The position numbers and the translations under genes are program-made. Source: Chara braunii (lineage: Eukaryota; Streptophyta; Charophyceae; Charales; Characeae). Taken from it: a DNA stretch of 28,360 bases. This document shows positions 18,458 to 27,422 of the stretch, piece by piece; positions within the stretch are counted from its first letter, which is position 1, and each line of letters opens with the position of its first letter. The DNA lies in the NCBI GenBank assembly GCA_003427395.1, contig BFEA01000095.1:1611798-1640157 (forward strand), in the 5' to 3' direction. Under the pieces are notes generated by a model, which was not told where the DNA came from, searched no databases, and was given only the letters and a program-made list of their open reading frames with translations.

Positions 18458-20392
18458 TTCCCAAACGACCTCGCAAGCAAGCACGTTTTTTTGAACGCGA
18501 CACTTCTTATTGTCCGTGAGTGACTCCATTGTTTTCCAGCAATGCGCGTCCGGGTCTGGCACTTGCACGAACCAATCGCCCTCCTCTTTCTCCTTTTTGC
18601 CCTTTTTATTCGGCGCGTCCACGGGGACGTTGTACACCACCTCCATTCTGCCCAATTTGTCGTTGTGGATGTAGGCGACCCCAGACTCTACGTTTTTGAC
18701 CTTCTTCTTTTTTACGATCCTGTTCGCCCCATCGTGGCTCAGCAATCTGCCCGTCTCCCATTTTTCGAAAAATTCCAGGGCCAGTTTCCAGACATTTTCC
18801 CCGGCTATTGCCAGAGGTAAGTAAGAACGCAGGGCAGCATTTTGCTTCTTAATGGCCTCCTCTTCCTTTTGATCCGCGAGAAGCCACAAGCTGTTTTGAG
18901 GCGCCTTGTGGCGCACCGTTGCACAAAACTTACGCCAAGCCCGGACCTGATCTTGTTTCCCGCTAGGGTTCCCCATCACAGCTCTTGGGCAGCCGTCATG
19001 CTTCCACTGCCATCGAATGTCTTTCATAGAAAGTTTCAACTGTCTGGGAGGTGCCTTGAGGTCCTTCTTGTTGTCCTGTGAACTAACAAGAAAATACCCT
19101 TCGAAGTCGTCGTCGGAAAAGTACACCATCCGTGCCGGCCACCGCTCGAAATTGTATTTCTTGGCGACCTCACTGTTGAGCAGCGACTTGGCTGCAGCTG
19201 CATTGTGCTGCCCGCACACCGAGTAGTAGTAGTATTCTCCCGCCAGCTCATCCTTCCACTCCTCCGGCTTCAGACGTTGTGCCTTGGTCCCAGGAGTCGG
19301 TTTTTGAAGCCCCAGTGGTGCGAGCTTGAAGACCGGCAACTCGTACGTCTGTTCTTTATTTTCGAATGCAGACCGCATTGCTTCCCTTATCGTTGCCACG
19401 AGGACGAGATCTAGCGACCGCTGGTTGTAAAGATCCTCCCACTCCCTTATGTCGACAATCTGAGCCGGGCTGATCTCAAACTCCCGGCTTGTCCTGACGC
19501 CGTCTTTGTACTCCAGGAAGTACCCGGCGTCCACGTCGATGGCAGGCCTTGGTGAAGAAGGTCCCGGCTCAGGCTGTTTATGTTTCGAAGCTGGACGTTT
19601 GCTACCCGGGTGACCCTCTTCCACCCCCCTCCCCTTCCGTTTCTCTCCCGCAGTCCTCGGGGTCTTGGTCTTCTGTTTCTTCGAAGAGCCCACCAACTCT
19701 TCTTGACATTCTCCCCTCCTTTTTTGGGGAGTGCCCTGCGCTCCCTCCCCGCCAATGGCCTCGCCTTCCGCGCCATGACCCTCGGCGGCCTCCAAGTCAG
19801 ACCCACACAGGACTCCCTCTTCTCCGGGATCTGCTGCGGTCTGTTGCCGGACCCCAGGTATGGACAGCACGGACCTGTCGCTTTCACTCGACGGCGAAAA
19901 CGGCGGACGCGGTGTCGCCTCATCTTCGTTGTCGTCAAACTGACCTCTGGCATCCTCCCGCTGCACATGTGTAGCCTCCCCGGAATCCAGATCCCCCCCC
20001 TCCCCCGCTGCCCCGCTCGACTCACATCCGCCGCATGGCTGCAAAGACATTGACAGTTCCATGTCGGGGCCGACTTCGCAAGGGACGTCGAGGGCGATGT
20101 CCTTGTCCTCCAAGGAGTCAAAGAACTCTCGACCCAAAACAAACCCGCCCTGCCGCCGGAGGTCGTTGTAGAACGGGGTGTTCGCAGCACCCGCTCCGAA
20201 CCCCTCGAACAGACACATGTCCAGAACCGCCCCCTTGGCACCGGCGACGACGTTCCCCTTCGCACCGTAGACATTTTTCATGTAGAACCATCGACGACTG
20301 CCTTTCGCATTCTCCCACCGCAAGACTGCCCCCAGCACTCTACGCCGCTTGTTGGTTTCGACGAAGATCACAGGACCACACGGCTGTTGCAC
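18455..20392 (-). CDS. N-terminal, linker and ParB-like part of the large gene, right copy (645-codon open segment)
   Basis: This is the better preserved 5' part. The GTG at 20392 is not a credible start, because the same frame extends upstream with SKWFIDWCCGDASNP before meeting a TGA. Residues 1-110 are an unassigned compact domain rich in Gly and aromatics. Residues 115-290 are an acidic, Ser/Pro linker with basic clusters at 224-226, 238-254 and 265-272 that look like nuclear localisation signals. Residues 285-450 are ParB/sulfiredoxin-like: a PVFKL strand at 353-357, the box VCGQHNAAAAKSLL at 392-405, then alternating strands. Residues 450-645 lead into the methyltransferase-like part. 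The TAG ending this segment corresponds to CAG in the left copy, so it is a nonsense change and not the natural end. Confidence 0.75.
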   Translation of the reverse strand: MQQPCGPVIFVETNKRRRVLGAVLRWENAKGSRRWFYMKNVYGAKGNVVAGAKGAVLDMCLFEGFGAGAANTPFYNDLRRQGGFVLGREFFDSLEDKDIALDVPCEVGPDMELSMSLQPCGGCESSGAAGEGGDLDSGEATHVQREDARGQFDDNEDEATPRPPFSPSSESDRSVLSIPGVRQQTAADPGEEGVLCGSDLEAAEGHGAEGEAIGGEGAQGTPQKRRGECQEELVGSSKKQKTKTPRTAGEKRKGRGVEEGHPGSKRPASKHKQPEPGPSSPRPAIDVDAGYFLEYKDGVRTSREFEISPAQIVDIREWEDLYNQRSLDLVLVATIREAMRSAFENKEQTYELPVFKLAPLGLQKPTPGTKAQRLKPEEWKDELAGEYYYYSVCGQHNAAAAKSLLNSEVAKKYNFERWPARMVYFSDDDFEGYFLVSSQDNKKDLKAPPRQLKLSMKDIRWQWKHDGCPRAVMGNPSGKQDQVRAWRKFCATVRHKAPQNSLWLLADQKEEEAIKKQNAALRSYLPLAIAGENVWKLALEFFEKWETGRLLSHDGANRIVKKKKVKNVESGVAYIHNDKLGRMEVVYNVPVDAPNKKGKKEKEEGDWFVQVPDPDAHCWKTMESLTDNKKCRVQKNVLACEVVWE

Positions 20393-20556
20393 TGGGTTTG
20401 ATGCATCCCCACAGCACCAGTCGATGAACCATTTCGACCTAGCGTGGTCGGATCACGTCCTCGAGGTCGTAGACGACCGTTTTGTAGAATCTTTCCCAGA
20501 TCCCATCCCGGTGGTCGCTGCAGGCCCCCCTTCGCCCCTGGATGAAGATATATTGT
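20393..20556 (-). pseudogene. Likely 5' continuation of the exon, with splice acceptor
   Basis: On the minus strand a pyrimidine-rich stretch (TTTTCCCTTGTCGTCC) ends in GCAG at 20557-20560. The frame after it reads QYIFIQGRRGACSDHRDG then IWERFYKTVVYDLEDVIRPR before a TAG near 20444. About here the protein-like reading passes to the frame of 18455-20392. This looks like one exon with a small frameshift in the right copy. The left copy lacks the region, so it cannot be tested inside the window. I found no convincing matching donor upstream. Confidence 0.45.
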
Positions 20557-20952
20557 CTGCGGACGACAAGGGAAAACAAATAAAACACCAGTGAGTGTCA
20601 AATCGAAGTCAAAGCAAAACGCAGGCGAAAAACACAAGAGGCACACCTTGCCCTCAACACGTCAGTCACATGACGCCATCCGAGGACCTCAAAGTTCGGG
20701 CCTCGACCTTGACAGTCCAACAGCCGAAGCTCGCGCTCGACGGGGTAGTGTTCCCCGCGTGGCACTCGGAACCCCCGATAGTCCAACAACCGAAGCTTTT
20801 AGGGAGCCAAACTAGAACAGCGAGGCAGCCATGCAGCCAGTGTCCCAGAACCGTGCTCGACCAAACGCACTCCGGAACCGTTGCCGGGCGGGTTGTGCGA
20901 CCCACCGGGAACCAGGGAGACTCACGACAAAGCAACGCACCTCTCGAAACGT

Positions 20953-20976
20953 GAAGTTCGCCGGGATCCGAACTTC
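20953..20976. repeat. Perfect lone 24-bp palindrome
   Basis: GAAGTTCG, core CCGGGATC, CGAACTTC, with no neighbouring array unit. Flanking sequence differs from that of the other lone copies. Confidence 0.9.
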
Positions 20977-21092
20977 AGGACGTTGCGACAGGCAGAAACG
21001 GCGTTAGGGACACACGATCCGCAAGTTTAAGGTTGTTAAACTCAACCCCGACCCAGGAAGGCCAGACCGGAATGAAAGGCTGGTTGAAATGG

Positions 21093-21116
21093 AGAAGTCC
21101 GTCCTAGTCCGAACTA
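21093..21116. repeat. Degenerate lone 24-bp palindrome
   Basis: GAAGTCCG, then TCCTAGTC, then CGAACTAC. The half-sites are recognisable and the core is changed, most like the intron copies with the CGCAGTC core. Confidence 0.65.
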
Positions 21117-21281
21117 CTTCTGGTTTTCGATCTCGCGTGATGCATAGCTTGGCACTGGATGAACCCAAGCTCGAAAGCGACAGCCGTGTCAACATTTCCC
21201 AGGTCCTTGGACTCTGGCTGTTGCCGGAACCCACGAGGGATCCGGAAGACCACCGTCTGTGGCAATAGACAGGCGACTCCT

Positions 21282-21305
21282 GAAGTTCGCCGGGATCCGA
21301 ACTTC
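21282..21305. repeat. Perfect lone 24-bp palindrome
   Basis: The same 24 bases as at 20953, here followed by AGGAGGACGCG. Confidence 0.9.
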
Positions 21306-21534
21306 AGGAGGACGCGTGAAAGAGAGATAGAGAGAAACATTGGAGCAACTCCAAGTCCAAACGCTAGACGGCGTTCGACCAAGGCGCACGAGGAAAAACC
21401 CCGGGGTTCCACAGCTGACCGCAGGTTTTGATGGCAGCAGTCATCAAGTCCAGGCGTAATTGGTAGCAGGACCGTTTCCGACTCCGCTCTGCACTCGAAG
21501 CTCGGAGGCCGGTAGGACGCACAGGCCAAACCGC

Positions 21535-21558
21535 GAAGTTCGCCGGGATCCGAACTTC
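21535..21558. repeat. Perfect lone 24-bp palindrome
   Basis: The same 24 bases as at 20953, followed by AAGAGGGCGCG. The right flank resembles that of the copy at 21282, so these two may be related by local duplication. Confidence 0.9.
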
Positions 21559-21685
21559 AAGAGGGCGCGACACGGAAAGAGACGGCGTGCACTAGCAACT
21601 GCTGCCTCCCGCGCCTTTCTCCATCACTAAAACTCCGCTATGTTCGGCAACACACAAGCCTCTCACTCGTCTCCCTTCTTTTCGC

Positions 21686-22444
21686 TTAAGCAGGATTTCC
21701 AGCCACACGTCCAGATCTTGTGACAATCGCGGTTCCTCGGGGACGAGGTCGCGAACCGTAGCCATACAAAGCATTCATTGACGATCCGTATACGCGGACC
21801 AGCGGATCGTCGACCGCTGCAGTTTCCGAAAAGACGGACATGTATTTCATCCTAACAAACACTCTCGGTCGTGCTAAGGAGTTCCCTATACAGTCCCGTA
21901 TGGCGGACACTTTCTCCTCGACCTCCCTAAGCAGCGAAAAGTTTTGGACCGGCCCTGCTATAACCAAATCTCGCCACCCATCTACACGTTCAGGCCCGGG
22001 CGTCGGCACGAATTTGGACCCCTTAATCACCACCTCGTTGAGTGACACAAGCACAACTGCATCGACGAGTTTCCTGCTCTTGTTCGACGCAGCGACACAT
22101 AGAACTCTGGCGAAATCAGACCCGGACACATTCAATCGCACACAAAAGTACGACACAACTTGTGGAGAATTCCCGGGGCACCGGAGCGGGTACGGACCCA
22201 GGAACGAGCAGTGACGACCGCAATTCAGCAACTCTTGTTTCCGCGGGCCTCCCCAAGTTTGTGGCGACGACCTGACGTAGTGGCACTCGAGGCGGCTGAA
22301 ATGGCGGCTAACGCAGCCCAGTGCTCTGTGCATGTGGTTCAGGAACTTGTGTCCGAGGACAGCGTCAGACAGCGGGATGAGGTTCCCGAACTCCAACATG
22401 TTGGCGAATTTGTATTGGCTTGCCCAAGGGCAGCGACTCTCCAT
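21686..22444 (-). CDS. Hypothetical protein, 252 codons, right arm only
   Basis: Open from ATG at 22442-22444 to TAA at 21686-21688. I do not recognise it. The second half has ordinary globular composition with alternating hydrophobic strands (VVSYFCVRLNV, DAVVLVSLNEVVIKG) and an amphipathic helix-like stretch (LLREVEEKVSAIRD). The first half is rich in Cys, Pro and Arg and may be spurious or intronic. It lies upstream of the large gene on the same strand, about 1.1 kb from the acceptor at 20557, so it could be an upstream exon of that gene or a separate gene. It was lost from the left arm with the 2.6-kb deletion. No signal peptide or clear membrane segment is visible. Confidence 0.45.
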   Translation of the reverse strand: MESRCPWASQYKFANMLEFGNLIPLSDAVLGHKFLNHMHRALGCVSRHFSRLECHYVRSSPQTWGGPRKQELLNCGRHCSFLGPYPLRCPGNSPQVVSYFCVRLNVSGSDFARVLCVAASNKSRKLVDAVVLVSLNEVVIKGSKFVPTPGPERVDGWRDLVIAGPVQNFSLLREVEEKVSAIRDCIGNSLARPRVFVRMKYMSVFSETAAVDDPLVRVYGSSMNALYGYGSRPRPRGTAIVTRSGRVAGNPA

Positions 22445-22851
22445 CGTGGCCCGATTCCCCTTGCACTAATCGTCAATATGCGCGTCCCTGCATGGGACGA
22501 CGGTCATCCAGGGGTCCTCGTCGAAGTCCTCTGCGGTCCCTCTGTGGATCGTAGTCACACCGTTGAAATGCCGCACTGATCTCGCGCAAGGAGGAAACGG
22601 TTCGGCCAAGCGAATGTGCGTTTCGGGACTCATGGTTTGTGGTGTCGAGAACATCGACTCAAAGATTCGTGGTGTCGAGAAGGTCCCATCCATTACGCGC
22701 CCTACACACCACGCGCACATACCAAACGACACACACGGGGACGCTGACACTCGTAAACATAGTTGGCGAGCAATCAAACGACATAGGTCCCTCGCTGTGG
22801 TTGTGCACCGGGGTTGGAACGCGAGTTGGGTTTTACGAAAGGCAAGAACCT
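22445..22851. other. Spacer between ORF and array, possible 5' region
   Basis: Upstream of the 252-codon ORF on its strand. Contains a near-direct repeat, TTTGTGGTGTCGAGAA and ATTCGTGGTGTCGAGAA, at about 22636 and 22665. No gene and no clear core promoter are seen. Confidence 0.4.
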
Positions 22852-24415
22852 GAAGTTCGCTGGGATCCGAACTTGACGAAATGCCATGGGAGAGACACAG
22901 CTGTCTATCAAACTCGCCTTTCCATTCTCTCTTGAAGTTCGGCTCCCGGCGGACTTCACGTTTTCACAGGTCCACCGATGTGGTTGTGCTTTGGGGTTGT
23001 AACTCGGGTTGGGTTTTACGAAAGGCAAGAACCTGAAGTTCGCTAGGATCCGAACTTTTCGAAATGCCGTGGGACGAGACACAACTGTCTATAAAGATCG
23101 CCTTTCCATTCTTTCTTGAAGTTCGGATCCCAGCGTACTTCACATTTTCACAGGTCCACTGTTGTGGTTGTGCACTGGGGTTGGAACGCGAGTTGGGTTT
23201 TACGAAAGGCAAGAACCTGAAGTTCGCTGGGATCCGAACTTTGCGAAATGCCATGGGAGAGACACAGCTGTCTATCAAACTTGCCTTTCCATTCTTTCTT
23301 GAAGTTCGGATCCCGGCGGACTTCACATTTTCACATGTCCACCGCTGTGGTTGTGCACTGGGCGAGTCCGGTTTTACGAAAGGCAAGAACCTGAAGTTCG
23401 CTGGGATCCGAACTTNGCGAAATGCCNTGGGAGAGACACAACTGTCTATCAAAATCGCCTTTCCATTCTTTCTTGAAGTTCGGATCCCGGCGTACTTCAC
23501 ATTTTCACAGGTCCACTGCTGTGGTTGTGCACTGGGGTTGGAATGCGAGTTGGGTTTTACGAAAGGCAAGAACCTGAGGTTCGCTGGGATCCGAACTTGG
23601 CGAAATGACATGGGAGAGACACAGCTGTCTATCAAACTCGCCTTTCCATGCTTTCTTGAAGTTTGGATCCCGGCGGACTTCACATTTTAACAGGTCCACC
23701 GCTGTGGTTGTGCACTGGGGTTGCAACTCGAGTTGGGTTTTACGAAAGCCAAGAAGCGCGAAGTTCGCTGGGATCCGAACTTGGCGAGTTGTCGTGGGAG
23801 AGACACAACTGTGTATCAAAATCGACTTTCCATGGTTTCTTGAAGTTCGGATCCCGGCGGACTTCACATTTTAACAGGTCCACTGCTGTGGTTGTGCACT
23901 GGGGTTGCAACTCGAGTTGGGTTTTACGAATGGCAAGAACCTGAAGTTCGCTGGGACCCGAACTTGGCGAAATTACATGGGAGAGACACAACTGTCTATC
24001 AAACTCGCCTTTCCATGCTTTCTTGAAGTTCGGATCCCGGCGGACTTCACATTTTAACAGGTCCACCGCTGTGGTTGTGCACTGGGGTTGCAACTCGAGT
24101 TGGGTTTTACGAAAGCGAAGAATCGCGAAGTTCGCTGGGATCCGAACTTGGCGAGTTGCCGTGGGAGAGACACAACTGTCTATCAAAATCGACTTTCCAT
24201 GCTGTTTTCAAGTTCGGATCCCGGCGGACTTCACATTTTCACAGGTCCACCGTTGTGGTTGCCCGCTGGGGTTGCACCGCGTGTTGGGTCTTACGAAAGG
24301 CGGGAACCCGAGGTCCGCCGAGATCCGTGCTTGGCGAGATTACGTGGGAGAGACACTGGTGTCTATCAAACTCGCCTTCCTGTGCTTTCTTGAAGTTCGG
24401 ATCCCGACGGACTTC
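22852..24415. repeat. 183-bp tandem array, right arm (9 units)
   Basis: Forward-orientation sites start at 22852, 23035, 23219, 23393, 23576, 23760, 23943, 24127 and 24310. Opposite-orientation sites start at 22934, 23118, 23301, 23475, 23658, 23842, 24025, 24209 and 24392. The period is 183-184 bp except one 174-bp unit with a small deletion. Sites within a unit are 82-83 bp apart and the next gap is about 101 bp. Terminal units at the outer edge (24310) are the most diverged. Stop-free frames across several units result from 183 being a multiple of 3. The orientation is the reverse of the left array. Confidence 0.95.
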
Positions 24416-24481
24416 ACATTTTCACAGGTCCCCCGCTGTCGTGTGGTGGCTGCAAAACGTTCGTCGTTGGCTGACCAACAA

Positions 24482-24652
24482 GTTTCGATGACCGACGAGG
24501 TTTGCCGTCCAGTGGCGTTCGATGTCCGCCAACATTTCGATGCCCGCCGAGGTTTGACGGGATGCCAGGTTCGATGACAAACAAGGTTCGATGACAAACA
24601 AGGTTCGATGGACGCCAAGGTTCGATGGCCAGCAACGTTCGATGTGGAACAA
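24482..24652. repeat. 17-bp minisatellite, right arm
   Basis: Reverse-orientation counterpart of 2830-3000, units of the type GTTCGATGACAAACAAG. Two adjacent identical units near 24571-24604 are absent from the left arm, so copy number has changed since the arms separated. Confidence 0.85.
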
Positions 24653-25382
24653 CGTTGTCACGAACTGTCTTTTCTCCATTCCCGAAAAGGGATCGACCTT
24701 TTTGACGGGTTTCTACCGTGTGGTGGACCAATTGCCTAGCGTGGTGCATACGACTAATGGACGAGGAGGCAGGTCGAATGCAGTTCAATCGGGGCGAGAA
24801 AAGTGAACCGCTCGGCTGGCATGTCGGTGCCCTGGTCGGCGAGCGGCCGATCAATCAGCTAATTGGCCAACCACAAACCGAAAAGTCAATCAATCAACTA
24901 ACCAGTTGCTCGTGCCAACGCTCTCCTGTCAACCAGTTTGCAGGATCGGTCGTCCGCCTGCCGGTTGGGCGATCGCGCAGAGGGTGATGCCACGGTTGCA
25001 ACGCAAGCACACGTTCGGCTCTATGGTTGGTGGACTGCTGGATCAACCGGTCATCCAACCGCAGTCCGAGCAGTCGTTCGGTGATGCTGGTAGTGGTGGA
25101 TCCATTGACCAGTCTTCTGTTCGCTCGGGGTACATCAACGAGTGTGATGGATCGGTCGCTCGCTGCCCGGTTGATCGTTCGCCGCCCGGTTGGTCGTTCG
25201 CGCACGGTGCCACGTATGTTTTGTTGTTACAATTGATACTGGGGAAAAACACACACACGGTGACAACGTTGAGACAGCACTCGCGATCAATCGACCGATC
25301 GTGAGCACTCCGTTCGTGTTCGGCGATTGGTCGAATAGGTGCATCTACTGTCCCGACAATGTCACCTCCTGCTTTGGTTGAT
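24653..25382. other. Right-arm spacer, no gene seen
   Basis: Aligns in reverse with 2126-2829. There are no preserved reading frames between arms. Confidence 0.5.
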
Positions 25383-25645
25383 CATCCATTAGGCAGATCA
25401 GCGATCGTGTCGTGATCAATCGTGATGGTCTTGTTCATCACTCACGTGCGGTATCGCCGATGTCACCACTCACGAGTGGATGATTGATCTGATGAGTGGA
25501 CAAAGATCCGATCGGCCGCGCGGTTATTGTGTTTCGTGATCGGTCGCCTCGCGCTCGATCGAAGCTTTCATCATGCATCAGTTACTCAGTTCATGAGAAC
25601 TGCCCAATGGACGGCCGATCGAAACACGCGGTGACAATGTCGAGA
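25383..25645. repeat. Foldback element 2, right arm
   Basis: Counterpart of 1855-2125, with CCATTAGGCAG near 25387 and CTGCCCAATGGA near 25601, the latter carrying a substitution in the stem. Its presence in both arms shows insertion before the large inversion. Confidence 0.65.
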
Positions 25646-25751
25646 GTGATCTGATCGTGCTCCGTCGATCTGGACTGCATATAGTCAAGAAATATTATCT
25701 ATTTTGTGCTCTGTACTGTCTATAATCAATAATGAATACTATCAAATCAAT

Positions 25752-26290
25752 GAATGTTGTCTATCTACCCATCTATTGTACCTCTGTCGCCGCGTGTTTC
25801 GATTAATCATCCTTTGGGAAGATCGACGGCTACTACGTTGGGACAGCAAAAAGGATCAACGGAGTATGGTCAGTGGTCAGGATGTGATGAATTGACGAAT
25901 GCCGATAGCCCCGATGGAATGCGCTGTGGCCAGTCACGAAACGTAATCACCCCGCACTCGATCGGATGTTTCTCCATTCATTAGTTTCATACACAACAAC
26001 AGGACATGAGATCCACACACAAATGTGTGGATCTCGTGTGCTCTTGTTGTGTATGAAAATGATGAATGGGGAAACATCCGATCGAGCGCGGGGTGTTTAT
26101 GTTTCGTGACTGGCCACAGCGCGTTCGAGCGGAGCTATCGGCATTCGTCGGTTCATCACATCCTGACCACTGACCACACTCCATTGTTCCTGTTTGATGT
26201 TTGAATGTTGTAGCCCTCGATCTACCCAAAGTATGATTGATATAAACACGCGGCGACATAGATACAATAGATGGATAGATGGACAACAAA
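25752..26290. repeat. Foldback element 1, right arm
   Basis: Counterpart of 1205-1743. The central 11-bp stem is preserved: AGATCCACACA at 26009-26019 and TGTGTGGATCT at 26024-26034, loop CAAA. Outer arms are diverged from each other and from the left copy. Confidence 0.85.
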
Positions 26291-26382
26291 TTGCAGTTCT
26301 TCGTTAGAGCGTACGCAATCGCCGGATGTTACGCACGCACGTCGCTCAACGCCAGAATACAGCAGGAGTAACAACGAACAGA

Positions 26383-26455
26383 CACATGCACACACACACG
26401 CACACACACGCGCACACACGCCGCGTACACACGCCGCGTACACAAACACACACCT
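26383..26455. repeat. CA microsatellite, right arm
   Basis: CA-rich alternation with CGCA interruptions, and a short duplication of CACGCCGCGTACA that the left arm lacks. Confidence 0.85.
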
Positions 26456-27403
26456 CATGTAGAGACACTACATACGCAAACCCGAAAAAAAAAACACTGT
26501 GACACACAATCAACCGCACGCGCACATGCAAACACATACTCATCACGTACAAGCAAACGCAAACACAACCGCACACGCACATGCAAACACACACTCGTCC
26601 AAACAGCGTTGACGTGTCAGCATAAAAGCCGCCCACAATCGCTTGCAGAAACACACACGTCCCGGGTTCGTGCGCACTCACCTTGTGAGAGTGTCGAGTG
26701 GAGATGCGTGCGGATCCCGACGTCTATCGAGACAGGAATGCTGCGACCTTGTGCCGTGCGCTTTGTGTTGGCGATGGTAATGCGTGGAGCGTCGGATGCG
26801 ATAATCCAGAATCGAGATATCGTCGTTGAGTCGACGGGATGTCGACGCGTGACGTCGAAGATGAAGCGGGCAGCGACTAGGGAGGTGGAGGGAGATGCGT
26901 CGTAGAAAAGGTAGCGACCAGGGTTTAGAATGGCTGTCCGCTCGCTTCGCTAACCATGGCGCTCCAGTTGTGCGGGGCGATGGTGTTGACGACAATGGTG
27001 GTGCGAGGCGTCCGTCCGACAATATCTACCCAGCAAAAAACGCAGAAAGCGGCGTTCACGCCCCGGGCGCCGCTCGTATTTGTAGGCGCGCGTGGGTCGG
27101 GTCCCCTTCGGGTCTTCCATTTCGGAGTGCCTCGCAGGGTCCGTTTGACGCCATGAATGGTTGGCCACACGTCGTTCCACGCATCCAACGGTGGCCAAAC
27201 GTCAAATTTCCCGCTCGGGAAGACCCGGTGCGCGCGACATGGAAAAAAAAAAGTCCCTTCGAACATGGCCTTCCTGGGCGTCATGGAAAAGGGCCGTCGT
27301 CCCTGGCCCCTTGCGTTCTTGTGTTCGCGTTCGCGGGCCCCGCCAAAGGGGTTTTCGCACAGCGCGGGGGGGGGTGTTTTTTGTTATGCGTCTGGAGGGT
27401 TTT
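26456..27403. other. Outer right-arm DNA, no gene seen
   Basis: Aligns in reverse with 18-993. GC-rich, with no frame conserved between arms. Confidence 0.5.
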
Positions 27404-27422
27404 GGGGGGGGGGGGGGGGGGG
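27404..27422. repeat. Poly-G run, outer limit of visible palindrome
   Basis: Nineteen G, pairing with the poly-C at 1-17. G-runs of this kind can form quadruplexes and often stop sequencing or assembly. Confidence 0.9.

Larger units (their letters stand above)
20557..21685. other. Right-arm-only spacer with four lone palindromes
   Basis: Present only in the right arm. It contains two copies of a short block, AGTCCAACAGCCGAAGCT (about 20719) and AGTCCAACAACCGAAGCT (about 20779), and four dispersed 24-bp palindromes. Three are perfect and sit in unrelated flanks. No frame has convincing protein content, though part may be intron or promoter of the minus-strand gene. Confidence 0.5.
12220..27422. 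repeat. Right arm of giant inverted repeat
   Basis: Reverse-complement partner of the left arm. It is about 3 kb longer because it keeps the 2.6-kb stretch deleted on the left and has nine instead of seven 183-bp units. Resolved bases match the left arm exactly from the axis to about 18074; beyond that the copies differ by frequent substitutions and indels. The arm ends at the G-run 27404-27422, which pairs with the poly-C at the contig start. Confidence 0.95.

Noticed and set aside
20953-20976. FRT-like recombinase target, because both begin GAAGTTC and end GAACTTC
   Set aside because: Only the outer 7 bp of each half agree. FRT has longer arms and a different spacer, and no tyrosine recombinase gene is visible here.
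22852-24415. CRISPR-like array
   Set aside because: The sites are in alternating orientation, the spaces between them are themselves repeated at 183 bp, and the context is eukaryotic.
1-27422. Whole-genome-amplification or chimeric-read inversion artefact
   Set aside because: The outer arms have diverged by substitutions, indels, array-copy number and a deletion, which a recent artefact would not show. An artefact limited to the identical inner part remains possible and is listed as a finding.
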